Counted from the first letter of the stretch, positions 7,371-17,373 are shown. The stretch: DNA of 64,000 nt from Geitlerinema sp. PCC 7407 (GCF_000317045.1 NC_019703.1:3976934-4040933), one strand, 5' to 3'. Notes: generated by a model not told the origin, from the sequence alone. Translations and numbers: made by a program.

Positions 7371-8726
7371 GTGTCTACTTGGACGGATTGCCACCACCGA
7401 CCGACCAATACCGATGAGCAGCGGATTTATAGTCATCTGCTTGATCGGGTGCAGGTTGAGTCTCCAAGCCAGCTGATCGATCGCTTTCAGCGGCTGTTTA
7501 TCGACGGGATTGGCTATCCCGAGAGCGACATCCTCGAAGCCCTCCGCCATCTCACCAGCGCGCGCGATGCAGAGCAGCAGTTCCGCTTCATCGTCAATCG
7601 CTGCTGTCACATTCTGATCAACCGATGGCAGATGCACCCGCACCAGCAAAGTGCCATCCCGACGTTGATTGAGCTTTTTGCAAATCCGACCCCCCGCCAT
7701 CTGGCCCACTACCCGATTTATGTGCGGCGGCTGCGGGACTTGGTGGACCAGTTTCGCAATAGCGAGCAGTATCTGACGCTGCGACGGCTGGCGGACGTGA
7801 TGCGGGAGAGCCAGCTCAGCGCTGAGGCAGAGCAGCTGCCGCTGGGTACGCTGATTCGGCGCTATCCCTACCTATATGAGCACTGCCTGCTCAGCGAAGA
7901 CAGCACCTACGAGCACCAGCAGACGGTCCGGCAGATCCAGGCTCAGGTTCAGCGGCAGTTTGAGCTGGATTTGTCCCAGTATGTGACCTATCGCGTCCGG
8001 CGATCGCAGATCAAGCGCTCCCAGGCCGCTGAAGCCAAAATGGCGATCGCAACCGCAGGCAAATCTTCTTCTTTGATCCTGCCTCAGCAATCTCGAATCA
8101 GCACGCCGCCCCGCGCCCTCACCCCAGTCACCAACCCCACCCTGCTCTCGGATCAGGAACTGGGTTTCGCCATCAAGCAGTTTGTCGGCAAGGTGAAAGA
8201 CGGCCACACCTACCGGGATCTGGCCAATCAGTTTTTGACCCACACCAGCCAGGGCCAGTCTTTCCATACTTTCAAAAGCGACCTGTACGAGTACATCACA
8301 ACGTCGGTGGACCGGGACTACGGCAAGCGGCAGTTCAATCACCAGCTCTGCAACCATCTCAAGAACACGCTGCCAGACAGCGACGGCCAGCGGATGAACG
8401 ATTTCTTGATGGTGCGCACCTGCAGCAACCTGCTCAACTTCTTGGTCGCAGAGGGCCAGCGCAATCCCAATCACTTCCTGTTCATTGACCTGATTACGAA
8501 TATCGGCCCCACGGTAACCACGGGCATTTTGCTGAAGGTGGTGCTGATCTGCCGCAAGGTCAAGCCCTATCTAGAGCGCCGTTTTTCGATCTTGTTTAAT
8601 CACTACGAAAGCTGCACCCACGACGCGGTTCTCTGGCTCGTGCAGGCGCTGGAGAACCTAAACGTTGCCCTTGTGACCAACTTTGGCGCGGTGGATTTGT
8701 CGTTTGTGGGTCAAAGCGCCCGTTAA
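7371..8726 (+). CDS. Conserved cyanobacterial-type hypothetical protein
   Basis: 451 residues, soluble, mostly alpha-helical, with no signal peptide or membrane segment. The GTG start at 7371 is preceded by AGAGGAG about 12 bp upstream; the encoded start is MSTWTDCHH. The first 230 residues are rich in Arg, Leu and Gln. A Ser/Pro linker lies near 225-255. The C-terminal domain of about 190 residues contains clustered aromatic and basic residues. I recognise no catalytic motif or named domain. It is monocistronic, with a strong bidirectional hairpin after the stop. The coding quality (HIP1 inside, even codon use) supports a real gene; the function is unknown. Confidence 0.8.
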   Translation: MSTWTDCHHRPTNTDEQRIYSHLLDRVQVESPSQLIDRFQRLFIDGIGYPESDILEALRHLTSARDAEQQFRFIVNRCCHILINRWQMHPHQQSAIPTLIELFANPTPRHLAHYPIYVRRLRDLVDQFRNSEQYLTLRRLADVMRESQLSAEAEQLPLGTLIRRYPYLYEHCLLSEDSTYEHQQTVRQIQAQVQRQFELDLSQYVTYRVRRSQIKRSQAAEAKMAIATAGKSSSLILPQQSRISTPPRALTPVTNPTLLSDQELGFAIKQFVGKVKDGHTYRDLANQFLTHTSQGQSFHTFKSDLYEYITTSVDRDYGKRQFNHQLCNHLKNTLPDSDGQRMNDFLMVRTCSNLLNFLVAEGQRNPNHFLFIDLITNIGPTVTTGILLKVVLICRKVKPYLERRFSILFNHYESCTHDAVLWLVQALENLNVALVTNFGAVDLSFVGQSAR

Positions 8727-8730
8727 AAGG

Positions 8731-8776
8731 CGATCGCCCCCAAGAATGCTCGTCAGAATTCCTGGGGGCGATCGCG
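8731..8776. terminator. Bidirectional hairpin terminator with HIP1 arms
   Basis: Arms 8731-8748 and 8759-8776 pair over 18 bp with one mismatch. Each arm begins or ends with the HIP1 octamer GCGATCGC followed by CCCCC/GGGGG. The 10-nt loop is GCTCGTCAGA. It sits between the convergent 451-aa gene and ffh, so it probably serves both. There is no long T run. Confidence 0.7.
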
Positions 8777-8816
8777 ATCTAGAGAAACCTAGGCAGCTTG
8801 GTTAGTCTGGAGATAT

Positions 8817-10265
8817 CTAGAGGTCTCCAAAGCCCTTGCGCTTGTTGGTTTTCTTTTTCTTCTTGGCAGCGCCAGGGTTGCCCCAGCCCGGCTGAGGGCG
8901 CCCCGTCCCCATCCCGGGCATACCGCCCATACCCGGCATTCCCATGCCTGGCATTCCCGGCAGACCGCCGTACTGGCCCATCTGCTGCATCATGGCGCGC
9001 ATCCGCTGGAAGTCGCTCACCAGCTTACTCACATCGCGCTCCGAATGGCCCGAGCCCTTGGCGACGCGCTGGCGACGGCTGGGCGAACTGGACAGCAAGT
9101 CTGGATTGCGGCGCTCCGCTTTGGTCATGGAGCTGATCATCGACTCTGCCCGCTTGAGCTGGCTTTCGCCCTGCTCTAGCTGCTCGCTCGAGATTTTGTT
9201 TAGGCCCGGGATGAGCTTGATCACGCTGCCCAGGGACCCCATGTTCTTCAAGAAGCGCATCTGCTTCAGGAAGTCATTGAAGTCAAATTTGGCCTCCAGG
9301 ATTTTCTCCTGCATCTTCTCGGCGTCGGCCAGATCAAACTCTTCTTGAGCCTTTTCGACCAGGGTCAGCACGTCGCCCATGCCCAGAATGCGCGAGGCCA
9401 TGCGGTCTGGGTAGAAAGGCTGGAGGGCCTCGACTTTTTCGCCGACGCCCACAAACTTGATGGGCTGACCAGAGATGCGCCGTACGGAGAGGGCTGCACC
9501 ACCGCGGGCGTCGCCGTCCATCTTGGTCAAGATGGCGCCGGTAATGCCAATTTGCTCGTGGAAGGTGCGGGTCAGGTTGGCGGCCTCTTGGCCGGTCATG
9601 GCGTCCACGACCAGCAGGGTCTCGTGGGGCTGCACCGTTTCTTTGATCTGGGCCAGCTCAGCCATCATGGACTGGTCAATTTGGAGACGGCCAGCGGTGT
9701 CGATGAGGACGACGTCAACGCCGAGCTCGCGCCCACGCTCTACGCCTCGCCGAGCAATTTCGACGGGGTTGGCCTGGGTTCCCATCTCGAAAACGGGAAC
9801 GTCGATTTGTTTGCCGAGGGTGATGAGCTGGTCGACGGCGGCGGGCCGGTAGACGTCGGTGGCCACCATCAGGGCTTTGCGGTTTTCTTTGCGCAGGTAC
9901 AGCGCTAGCTTGGCGGTGGCGGTGGTTTTACCGGTTCCCTGGAGGCCTGCCATGAGGACGACGGCGGGCGGTGTGTCGGGGCTGGCGAGGGGGGCGTTGG
10001 CCGAGCCCATGACTTCGACGAGCTGGTCATGGACGACTTTGACAAACACCTGGTCGGGGCGCAGGCCCTTGATCACGTCGGCTCCCAAGGCTTTTTCTTG
10101 GACCTCGGCGACGAAGTCTTTGACGACCTGGAGGTTCACGTCTGCTTCGAGCAAGGCGCGACGGACTTCCCGAATGGCCGCTTCGACGTTGGATTCGGTG
10201 ATTTTGTCTTGGCCTCGTAACTTTGTCCAGGCGGATTCAAGACGGTCGGCTAAGGCTTCAAACAT
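8817..10265 (-). CDS. ffh: Signal recognition particle protein Ffh (SRP54)
   Basis: 482 residues. N domain (1-85), then the G domain with GLQGTGKTTATAKLA, DTAGRLQID and TKMDGDARGGAAL, then the M domain with a methionine-rich C-terminus of repeated GMPGM units and a final lysine cluster (KKKKKTNKRK). Ffh binds signal sequences and the SRP RNA and delivers ribosomes to FtsY at the membrane; in cyanobacteria it serves both plasma and thylakoid membranes. The start is taken at 10265 (MFEALADRLE), the family's standard N-terminus. The gene is alone between a shared terminator and a 650-bp spacer. Confidence 0.97.
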   Translation of the reverse strand: MFEALADRLESAWTKLRGQDKITESNVEAAIREVRRALLEADVNLQVVKDFVAEVQEKALGADVIKGLRPDQVFVKVVHDQLVEVMGSANAPLASPDTPPAVVLMAGLQGTGKTTATAKLALYLRKENRKALMVATDVYRPAAVDQLITLGKQIDVPVFEMGTQANPVEIARRGVERGRELGVDVVLIDTAGRLQIDQSMMAELAQIKETVQPHETLLVVDAMTGQEAANLTRTFHEQIGITGAILTKMDGDARGGAALSVRRISGQPIKFVGVGEKVEALQPFYPDRMASRILGMGDVLTLVEKAQEEFDLADAEKMQEKILEAKFDFNDFLKQMRFLKNMGSLGSVIKLIPGLNKISSEQLEQGESQLKRAESMISSMTKAERRNPDLLSSSPSRRQRVAKGSGHSERDVSKLVSDFQRMRAMMQQMGQYGGLPGMPGMGMPGMGGMPGMGTGRPQPGWGNPGAAKKKKKTNKRKGFGDL

Positions 10266-10915
10266 ACGTTCGTCTGGGGATGGCAGGCTCTGGGCACGGA
10301 CTGGGGGCGATCGCGCTTACCGGCAGGCGGCGATGGGCGCGCTTTTGGGGCGTGACTGGCGATCGCGTTTTTTGACATTTATTTATCTTATCTCGCTTGC
10401 TTTCCCCACAGGGCGATCGCCCCGGAAGGAGTCAAGACGCTTTCCGTCCCTCGATCGCTTCCGCATAATGGAGACAGTCAATGCTCGGCAGGACTCTGCT
10501 GGATTGGCGCGGGGCATGGTTTTGCCCCATTGAGGGCGGTTTGGGCCGACCAGCGGGCCATGCCGCCGCGAGGGCCTTTGGGCCAATGGGTGAATGGGTG
10601 CATCAAGAGACATCAGTAGATTAGAACAGGCTGCGATCGAAGAACCAAGAGACTCGAGAACAACGCGAAAACAAAATTTTCAGCCGCAACGGCTTGCGGG
10701 ATAACCCTTTCAACTCTTTGAGGATTTGACCGGGAAAGTGCTGCGGTGACGTGTTGTTTCTCGTGGGGCCGTTCGCCGAATGCCGATGGCGCTGAGGACA
10801 GGCTTCCCTCGCTACCACGACACGCTGTCATGGCAGATGGGGCAGACCGACGGCGATCGCAACTATCCGCTTAGCTCAATGGTGTTTGACCTTTCGTTGG
10901 TGGCGCTACGTCGTT
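10266..10915. other. 650-bp spacer between ffh and the PAS/GAF gene
   Basis: No convincing gene. It contains HIP1 sites and a small perfect hairpin CCGCAA-CGGC-TTGCGG at 10684-10699. ORFs of 60-76 codons here lack good start sites and codon bias. The ffh promoter must lie in its left part and that of the PAS/GAF gene in its right part. Confidence 0.5.
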
Positions 10916-13171
10916 ATGCATCAGTCAACCTCCCAGCCGACTGCTCCCGCACTCAGTGCTGCACCGGTGCCGGCGCCGGTGCTGGACGCGATCGCCCACC
11001 CCAGTACTGACTCAGACTGGATGGCCACGCTCCTCGGCAGCAGTCGCCAGTTTTTCGCTGCGATCGACCCGGAAACGATGCTGATCCAGTTCGCCAACCC
11101 TCGCCTCCAGCAGTATCTGGGGCTGGCAGAGGAGCCGGCGGGGCACGTGCTGGCAGCGGGACTTCGTCTCGACAGCGTCTTGGGCGGGGGCGGGCGTCTC
11201 CTGGCGCGGCTGCTGCGGCAGCAGCTACTGCTGCGGGCGCTGGTGCTGGACTATGGCCTGGCCGAAGATCTGGTGCCGCCCGAGGAACCGGCAACCGCCA
11301 CGCTTCAGGGGCGCAGTGAGTCCTGCTTTTGTCAGTTTTGGCTGCGGGCCAACGCTTTGGCGGTGCGCGAGTCCCCAGATACCCGCGATTCAGAAGTTTG
11401 GAGCCGCGTCCAGGGCTACACCAAGGCCGATGTGGCGGTGCTGATGACGGATTCGGAGGCCACCAAGGCGTTGGCCCGCCGGATCAAGCTAGATCAGTAT
11501 CATTTCCAGGGGCTGCTGCTGTTTGAGGGCATGGACGTCACGACGACGGAGACCATGCGCCGCATTACCTACCGCCTGATCGATCGCGAGTCGGTCCTGC
11601 GCCCCGAAAAATTCGCCCAGATCAACCAGTGGATGCGATCGCTGTTTCGGGCGACCACCAGCGTGATCCTCAGCGCCGAGCGGGGCCAAGCCCAGCTGCT
11701 CGTGGGCAGCGCTGGCGACGAATTTAACGCCACTAGCTACCCGATTCAGGCCCTCCAGGGATCGTGCTTTATGAAAGCCGCCGAGGCCAATCGGGTCTGG
11801 AACGTCACCGATCTGACCCAGGAAGGGCACACCGAGGGCGAGCGGCAGCTGCTGGCGGTGGGGGTGCGATCGATGCTGCTGATCCCGCTGGTGGTGAAAT
11901 CCACCGAGGTGGGCGAAATTTCGCGGCAGCTGGTGGGTCTGGTGGGCCTAGCGAGCGATCGCCCGCAGCACTTCAATCACCTCGACTGCCGGCGCGCCGA
12001 AGCCCTAGTCGTCCCCTTCACCGTGGCCCTGCGCCAAGCGATCCAGCAGCGCTTTACCCGCTTCACCAACATTCATCCGTCCGTCGAGTGGCGCTTTTTG
12101 CAAGAGGCCGAGCGGCGCAGCTGGGGGCTGCCGCCGGAGCCGATCATTTTCCAGAACGTCTATCCCCTCTACGGAATCTCCGACATTCGGGGCTCCTCCG
12201 AAGAACGAAACCGCGTAATCCAAGAAGATCTGGTCCAGCAGTTCCAGCTGGGGCTGGCGGTGGTGGACGCCGTGTGCGGCTGCCAGGAAACCGCCCTCGG
12301 GGAGCAGATTCGCTTTGATCTACTGGACTATCTCCAAAAGCTCCAGGAAAAGGTCACCGTGGACTCGGAGGTGTCGGCCATTCGCTACCTGAGCGATCGC
12401 CTGGAGATTTATTTCGACTACTTTGCCCAGTGCGGCGAAGCGGCCCGCCAAGCCGTCCAGACCTACCGGGATGCCTGCGACCCAGAGCACGGCTGCGTCT
12501 ACGTTGCCCGAGCCCGCTACGACCAGATGATCCACCAGATCAACACCGAGCTGCGGGACACCTGGAATCGCTGGCAGGAGCAGATGCAAAAGATCACCCG
12601 CCACTACTGCGATATCGAGGCCACCGACGGCATCGACCACATGATCTATGCGGGGGTGTCCATCGACCCGAGCTTTAGCCCCTTCCATCTGCGCAGCCTC
12701 CGCTACGAGCAGCTGCGGGCCATGTGCGACTGTGCCCGGACCGCCTTTGCCCTCCAGTCCTCGTGCAGCACCAAGCTTCAGGTCGCCCATCTGGTCTTGG
12801 TCCAGGCTTCGACGGTGGACATTTTCAACGATGAGAAAACCGAAAAGCTCTTTGATGTCAAAGGCAGTCGCGACACGCGCTACGAGATCGTCAAAAAGCG
12901 CATCGATAAAGGTCTCGACACCGCAACCAAAAGCCGGATTACCCAGCCCGGCAAGCTGACCCTGGTCTACTCTACAGACGAGGAATTTTCAGAATATCAG
13001 CAGTATCTGCGCTATCTGGCCCGCGAAGGCTGGGTCGAAAGCAAGGTCGAAACGGGCGAAGTAGAGCCGCTCCAGGGCGTTGACGGGCTGCGGTTTGCTC
13101 GCGTGGCGGTGCTGCCAGACCCAGCGCGCGATTTGACCTTGCCGCCCGTGGCCCCTGAGACAAATCCCTAG
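10916..13171 (+). CDS. PAS/GAF-domain signalling protein without a recognised output
   Basis: About 751 residues from the ATG at 10916 (MHQSTSQPT); the in-frame start at 10886 adds ten residues. A PAS-like region (about 45-110, with IDPETMLIQFANPRLQQYLGL) is followed by a GAF-like domain (about 230-385). A long C-terminal part (390-750) contains the segment YPLYGISDIRGSSEERNR and a CDI/CDC-containing helical region. No histidine kinase, GGDEF, EAL or phosphatase motif is present. Similar proteins are annotated only as GAF-domain proteins in cyanobacteria. The output is probably the unnamed C-terminal domain. It is separated from priA by 62 bp, and co-transcription is possible. Confidence 0.8.
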   Translation: MHQSTSQPTAPALSAAPVPAPVLDAIAHPSTDSDWMATLLGSSRQFFAAIDPETMLIQFANPRLQQYLGLAEEPAGHVLAAGLRLDSVLGGGGRLLARLLRQQLLLRALVLDYGLAEDLVPPEEPATATLQGRSESCFCQFWLRANALAVRESPDTRDSEVWSRVQGYTKADVAVLMTDSEATKALARRIKLDQYHFQGLLLFEGMDVTTTETMRRITYRLIDRESVLRPEKFAQINQWMRSLFRATTSVILSAERGQAQLLVGSAGDEFNATSYPIQALQGSCFMKAAEANRVWNVTDLTQEGHTEGERQLLAVGVRSMLLIPLVVKSTEVGEISRQLVGLVGLASDRPQHFNHLDCRRAEALVVPFTVALRQAIQQRFTRFTNIHPSVEWRFLQEAERRSWGLPPEPIIFQNVYPLYGISDIRGSSEERNRVIQEDLVQQFQLGLAVVDAVCGCQETALGEQIRFDLLDYLQKLQEKVTVDSEVSAIRYLSDRLEIYFDYFAQCGEAARQAVQTYRDACDPEHGCVYVARARYDQMIHQINTELRDTWNRWQEQMQKITRHYCDIEATDGIDHMIYAGVSIDPSFSPFHLRSLRYEQLRAMCDCARTAFALQSSCSTKLQVAHLVLVQASTVDIFNDEKTEKLFDVKGSRDTRYEIVKKRIDKGLDTATKSRITQPGKLTLVYSTDEEFSEYQQYLRYLAREGWVESKVETGEVEPLQGVDGLRFARVAVLPDPARDLTLPPVAPETNP

Positions 13172-13233
13172 GCCACCCCGGACCCGCCGTGGCAGGATGG
13201 TTGGTTGGGAACGGGCGTCGCTAGGCAAGGGAC

Positions 13234-15750
13234 ATGGAATATCGGGGTGGCGTTTTGCAGCCGTGGCTGGAAGCTGGGGCACCAGAGAGCGAGGCTGAGC
13301 CTCCGGCGATCGCCCGCTGGGTGGAGGTGCTGGTCGACTGTCCTGGCGCCCAGGGCCTGTTTACATACGGGGTTCCCGACACGCTGACGGTGGCAGCGGG
13401 GGATATTCTCAGCGTGCCCTTTGGATCGCAGCAGGTGGGGGCGATCGCCCTTCGCGAGCTGACGGCGCTGCCCGACGAGCTACAGGACCAGCCCCTCAAG
13501 CAGGTCGAAGAGGTGGTGTCTCGGGGCTTTTTCCCGCCGACCTACTGGGCGCTGCTTCAGCGGGTGGCCGACTACTACTGCACACCGCTGATGTCGGTGA
13601 TCCGGGTGGCGCTGCCGCCGGGCCTGCTGGGGCGATCGCAGCGGCGGCTGCGGCTCTGTCCTGAAGCGATGCCGGCGGAGGCTGAGGCCTTTCTCAGCGG
13701 CCCCGCCCAGGACATCTTGGCCCGCCTGCGGGGGCAAAAGCAGGGCAACTATTCTTGGCAGTACCTCCAGCAAAAGGTCAAGGGCGCTAGCCGCGGCCTC
13801 AAGGATCTCCTGCAGCGGGGCTGGGTCGAGAGCTATCTAGAGCCGCCCACCCTGTCCCAGCCCAAGCGCCAGCAGGCGGTGACCCTGATCGCAGACTTCG
13901 AGGCCCAGGAGCTAAGCCCCCGCCAGCGGGAGGTGCTGGAAGTGCTGCGCCGCCAGGGCGGAGATCTGTGGCTCACGGAGCTGCTGCAGCTGTGTCAGGC
14001 CAGCTCGTCGGTTGTGAAGGCCCTGGCCCAAAAGGGGCTGGTGGTGGTGCAGCCGCGGGAGGTGCTGCGCAGCGATCGCGGGGTGGCGGTGGAGGCGGAC
14101 CAGCCCAAGGAGCTGACACCGGCCCAAGCCGAAGCCCTAAGGGCGATCGCGCCTCTGGCGGGCTACGCCCAGGTACTGCTCCACGGCGTCACAGGCTCCG
14201 GCAAAACCGAGGTGTATCTCCAGGCGATCGCTCCCCGCCTCGCCCAGGGCCAATCGGTGCTGGTGCTGGTCCCCGAAATTGGCCTGACGCCCCAGCTGAC
14301 CGATCGCTTTCGGGCCCGCTTCGGCGGCCGGGTCTGCGTCTACCACAGCGCCCTCTCCGACGGCGAGCGCTACGACACCTGGCGCCAAATGCTCAGCGGC
14401 GAGCCCCAGGTGGTTATCGGCACCCGTTCAGCGGTCTTTGCTCCGCTGCCCCGCCTGGGCCTGATCATCCTGGACGAGGAGCACGACAGCAGCTTCAAGC
14501 AGGACCAGCCAGCCCCCTGCTACCACGCCCGCACCGTGGCCACCTGGCGCGCCGAGGGGGTGGACTGCCCGATTATTTTGGGTTCGGCGACGCCGTCCCT
14601 CGAAACCTGGCTCCAGCTGCGATCGCCCCAGGATTCGCGCTCCGAATCGGCCCCCGAACCGCCCCGGTACTACCTATCGCTGCCTGAGCGAGTCCAGTCT
14701 CGCCCTCTGCCGCCGATTCGGGTCATAGACATGCGGCAAGAGTTTCATGAGCGCAACCGGTCGATCTTTAGCCGCAGCCTCCAGCAGGCATTGCAGCAAA
14801 TTCAGGAGCGCCAGCAGCAGGGAATTTTGTTCATCCACCGCCGGGGCCACAGCACCTTTGTGTCCTGCCGCAGCTGCGGCCACGTGATCGAGTGCCCCAA
14901 CTGTGACGTCTCCCTCAGCTACCACCACACCCACGCCGACGCCACGCCCCTGCTGCGGTGCCACTACTGCAACTACGGCTGTCCCCATCCCACTCGCTGC
15001 CCTGAGTGCAGCTCCACTTATCTGAAAAACTTTGGCAGCGGCACCCAGCGGGTGGTGCAGGAGCTGGCGCAGCTGTTCCCCGAGCTGCGGGTTCTGCGCT
15101 TCGATAGCGACACCACCCGCACCAAGGGGGCCCACCGGGCCTTGCTCAGCCGGTTTGCGGCGGGGGATGCCGATCTGCTGGTGGGCACCCAGATGCTGGC
15201 CAAGGGCCTGGATCTGCCCCAGGTGACCCTGGTGGGCATCGTGGCCGCTGACGGGCTGCTGAACCTGGCGGACTATCGGGCCAGCGAGCGGGCCTTTCAG
15301 GTGCTGACGCAGGTGGCGGGGCGATCGGGGCGAGGGGAGGATCCGGGAAGAGTGATCCTGCAAACCTACACCCCCGATCATCCAGTGATCACCGCCGTGG
15401 CCAACCACGAATTTGACTCATTCATCAACGCCGAGCTGGCGGAGCGGGAAGCCCTGAACTACCCGCCCTATGGTCGGCTGGTGCTGCTGCGGTTTAGCAG
15501 CTTGGACCCGGTGGCGGTGCAGCAGGCCGCAGAGGCGATCGCCGAAGCCCTCGACACCCCCGACGCACCCTACGATCTGCTCGGCCCGGCCCCCGCTCCG
15601 GTGCTGCGGGTGGCGCGGCGCTACCGGTGGCACCTGCTGCTCAAGCTGGGACTCCAGGACGACGTAATGCTGCCCGATGTCACCCTGCTGCGATCGCTCT
15701 GTCCTCGCCACGTCAGCGTGACGGTGGACGTCGATCCTCTGAACCTGTAG
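13234..15750 (+). CDS. priA: Primosomal replication-restart helicase PriA (N')
   Basis: 838 residues. N-terminal 3'-DNA-binding domain, winged helix, Walker A GVTGSGKTEVYL, Walker B DEEH, and a zinc-binding insert with eight cysteines as paired CxxC motifs (CRSCGH, CPNC, CHYC, CPEC). The helicase C domain ends near residue 730 (QVAGRSGRGEDPGRV). PriA reloads the replisome at stalled forks. The ATG at 13234 follows AAGGGA closely. The gene is about 100 residues longer than E. coli PriA, which is usual in cyanobacteria. Confidence 0.96.
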   Translation: MEYRGGVLQPWLEAGAPESEAEPPAIARWVEVLVDCPGAQGLFTYGVPDTLTVAAGDILSVPFGSQQVGAIALRELTALPDELQDQPLKQVEEVVSRGFFPPTYWALLQRVADYYCTPLMSVIRVALPPGLLGRSQRRLRLCPEAMPAEAEAFLSGPAQDILARLRGQKQGNYSWQYLQQKVKGASRGLKDLLQRGWVESYLEPPTLSQPKRQQAVTLIADFEAQELSPRQREVLEVLRRQGGDLWLTELLQLCQASSSVVKALAQKGLVVVQPREVLRSDRGVAVEADQPKELTPAQAEALRAIAPLAGYAQVLLHGVTGSGKTEVYLQAIAPRLAQGQSVLVLVPEIGLTPQLTDRFRARFGGRVCVYHSALSDGERYDTWRQMLSGEPQVVIGTRSAVFAPLPRLGLIILDEEHDSSFKQDQPAPCYHARTVATWRAEGVDCPIILGSATPSLETWLQLRSPQDSRSESAPEPPRYYLSLPERVQSRPLPPIRVIDMRQEFHERNRSIFSRSLQQALQQIQERQQQGILFIHRRGHSTFVSCRSCGHVIECPNCDVSLSYHHTHADATPLLRCHYCNYGCPHPTRCPECSSTYLKNFGSGTQRVVQELAQLFPELRVLRFDSDTTRTKGAHRALLSRFAAGDADLLVGTQMLAKGLDLPQVTLVGIVAADGLLNLADYRASERAFQVLTQVAGRSGRGEDPGRVILQTYTPDHPVITAVANHEFDSFINAELAEREALNYPPYGRLVLLRFSSLDPVAVQQAAEAIAEALDTPDAPYDLLGPAPAPVLRVARRYRWHLLLKLGLQDDVMLPDVTLLRSLCPRHVSVTVDVDPLNL

Positions 15751-15855
15751 CGTAGGGCGGCAATTCTCATCCAGGCAAAAAATTGTAACCAAGACAGCGG
15801 TTTTTGGGCTTTTCCTGGGCCACAATAGGCAGCAGTTGTCTCCAAGATTTGGCCT

Positions 15856-16227
15856 ATGCGACGCCTTCTCTGGACTGCCTTCCTAGCATCCGCCGCGATC
15901 GCCCTTCCCCTCGCGTCTGGCGCTACTGCCTTCGAATGCCCCTACAGCAAAGGCATTTCGGGCTCTGGCTCAGCCCAAGGCCTCAACGGCTCCTCGGGCG
16001 CTGGATCGATTCTCCAGTCTCCCTCCCAGGCCGCGCCCTGGGGCATCGCCACTGGCGGCGTTCTGGGTTTGCTGGCCGTGGCTGCCGCGAAAAAAGGGCG
16101 GCCCGCAACGTCTGAAGCCCAAGCTGCCGAAGACGAAGCAGTGTGGCCCGAAGCCGATCTAGAAATCGAGATCGTCACCGTCTCCGATCGCGCAGCCGAT
16201 GAGGCTGAAACGGTGGCGCTCCGCTAG
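15856..16227 (+). CDS. Small secreted or membrane-anchored hypothetical protein
   Basis: 123 residues. The signal peptide has a likely cleavage after ATA (about residue 25). A Ser/Gly-rich stretch follows (residues 30-52), then one hydrophobic segment (about 60-78), then a short acidic tail. The pattern GIATGGVLGLLAVAAAKK resembles the C-terminal membrane anchor of small cyanobacterial proteins (WGxxxG type). No domain is recognised. A clear rho-independent terminator follows at 16344. Confidence 0.6.
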   Translation: MRRLLWTAFLASAAIALPLASGATAFECPYSKGISGSGSAQGLNGSSGAGSILQSPSQAAPWGIATGGVLGLLAVAAAKKGRPATSEAQAAEDEAVWPEADLEIEIVTVSDRAADEAETVALR

Positions 16228-16343
16228 GCCCCGACGATGGGCACTCGTCCAGTCTCGGCACAGACTGGATTTCTCCCCTTCTCAGGGCCATCTACGAAAC
16301 TATCAAAACTATAGGGTTCTCCTGGTGGTCTCCGGATAAGCCG

Positions 16344-16370
16344 CTCCCAGTCCTTGGCTGGGAGTTTTTT
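16344..16370 (+). terminator. Rho-independent terminator
   Basis: CTCCCAG (16344-16350), 7-nt loop, CTGGGAG (16358-16364), then TTTTTT. It ends the transcript of the 123-aa gene and isolates the next gene. Confidence 0.85.
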
Positions 16371-16473
16371 GTGGCTTGACGCCGCCGCCAAAAGTGTCCC
16401 CCGACTCTCCGAAGCTCCTAGAGAAATCCGCTAGGATCGCCCTCGAAGACTCCGACGCGGGAGCAGCCAACTT

Positions 16474-16899
16474 ATGTGCAGATTTCAAGTTTTGAGGCGG
16501 GCCGTCCCTGGATTTTTGGTGATTGTCGCCGCCGCAGCCTGCGGACCGGTGGACTCGGCGGGCATTAGCGCCAACCAGCTGCTCAATGGCGCCCAGGTAA
16601 CCGAGATTCAGGCGATCGCCCAGACCGGCGATCGCCCCAGCACGGTCTATCTCCAGGGCACCGTCAGCGATCGCGCGCCGCTGCTGTCCGGCCATGCCTA
16701 CCAGCTCCAGGACGGCAGTGGCCGAATTTGGGTGATCACCACCCGCGAGCTGCCGGACCTAGGGGAAGAGCGTCTGATCCAGGGCACCGTGCGCTACCAG
16801 AGCATCCCGGTCTCTGGCCAAGAGCTAGGCGAGCGATTTGTCGAGGAAACCCAAGTTTTGCAGCGATCGCCCGCCAAAAACGCCCGCCGTGCCCTTTGA
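16474..16899 (+). CDS. Putative lipoprotein with an OB-fold-like domain
   Basis: 141 residues. A lipoprotein signal has the lipobox AAAAC near residue 23. The remaining region contains VYLQGTVSDRAPLL, AYQLQDGSGRIWVIT and LIQGTVRYQ, the spacing typical of small OB-fold proteins (the tRNA_anti/NirD-like group). A GGGAG ribosome site precedes the ATG. It is probably attached to the periplasmic face of a membrane; the ligand is unknown. A Nudix gene follows after 18 bp, and a shared mRNA is likely. Confidence 0.7.
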   Translation: MCRFQVLRRAVPGFLVIVAAAACGPVDSAGISANQLLNGAQVTEIQAIAQTGDRPSTVYLQGTVSDRAPLLSGHAYQLQDGSGRIWVITTRELPDLGEERLIQGTVRYQSIPVSGQELGERFVEETQVLQRSPAKNARRAL

Positions 16900-16917
16900 C
16901 GCTCCGGAGATGCTTCT

Positions 16918-17373
16918 ATGCCAAGGCCGCCTGAAGTCGCGATCGCCATTCTCTACCAGGGCGATCGCTTTTTGATGCAGCTGCGCGACAACGTGCCCAC
17001 CATTGTCTATCCCGGCCAGTGGGCCTTTTTTGGTGGTCACCTCGAGGCCAATGAGCCCCCTGCGATCGCCGTGCGCCGCGAGCTCCTCGAAGAGATCGGC
17101 TACGCCCCCGAGGTCCTCGAACCCTTCCGGATCTACGCCAGCGACACCGTCGTGCGCCACGTGTTTCACGGCCCCCTCACCGTGCCGATCGCCCAGCTGG
17201 TCCTCACCGAAGGCTGGGATTTAGGCCTGCTGTCCCTCGAAGATGTGCGGCGGGGCGAAGGCTACTCGGCGGTGGCGGGCCAGGTGCGGCCCCTGGGCGA
17301 GCCCCACCGGCAAATACTGCTGGACTTTGTGCAGCAGTATCCCGCCCTGCTCCAGGGCTCACGCCTGGGCTGA
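16918..17373 (+). CDS. Nudix hydrolase
   Basis: 151 residues. A complete Nudix box runs from [10 protein letters not shown] through [10 protein letters not shown] (about residues 39-62), with the REx2EE metal-binding glutamates. GGAG lies 8 bp before the ATG. The substrate cannot be read from the sequence; similar short cyanobacterial Nudix proteins act on nucleoside diphosphate derivatives. The 3' end overlaps the convergent phospholipase D-like gene by 15 bp. Confidence 0.9.
   Translation: MPRPPEVAIAILYQGDRFLMQLRDNVPTIVYPGQWAFFGGHLEANEPPAIAVRRELLEEIGYAPEVLEPFRIYASDTVVRHVFHGPLTVPIAQLVLTEGWDLGLLSLEDVRRGEGYSAVAGQVRPLGEPHRQILLDFVQQYPALLQGSRLG

Noticed and set aside
9345-9908. 187-codon ORF opposite ffh
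   Set aside because: Antisense of a strongly conserved housekeeping gene; no start signal of its own.
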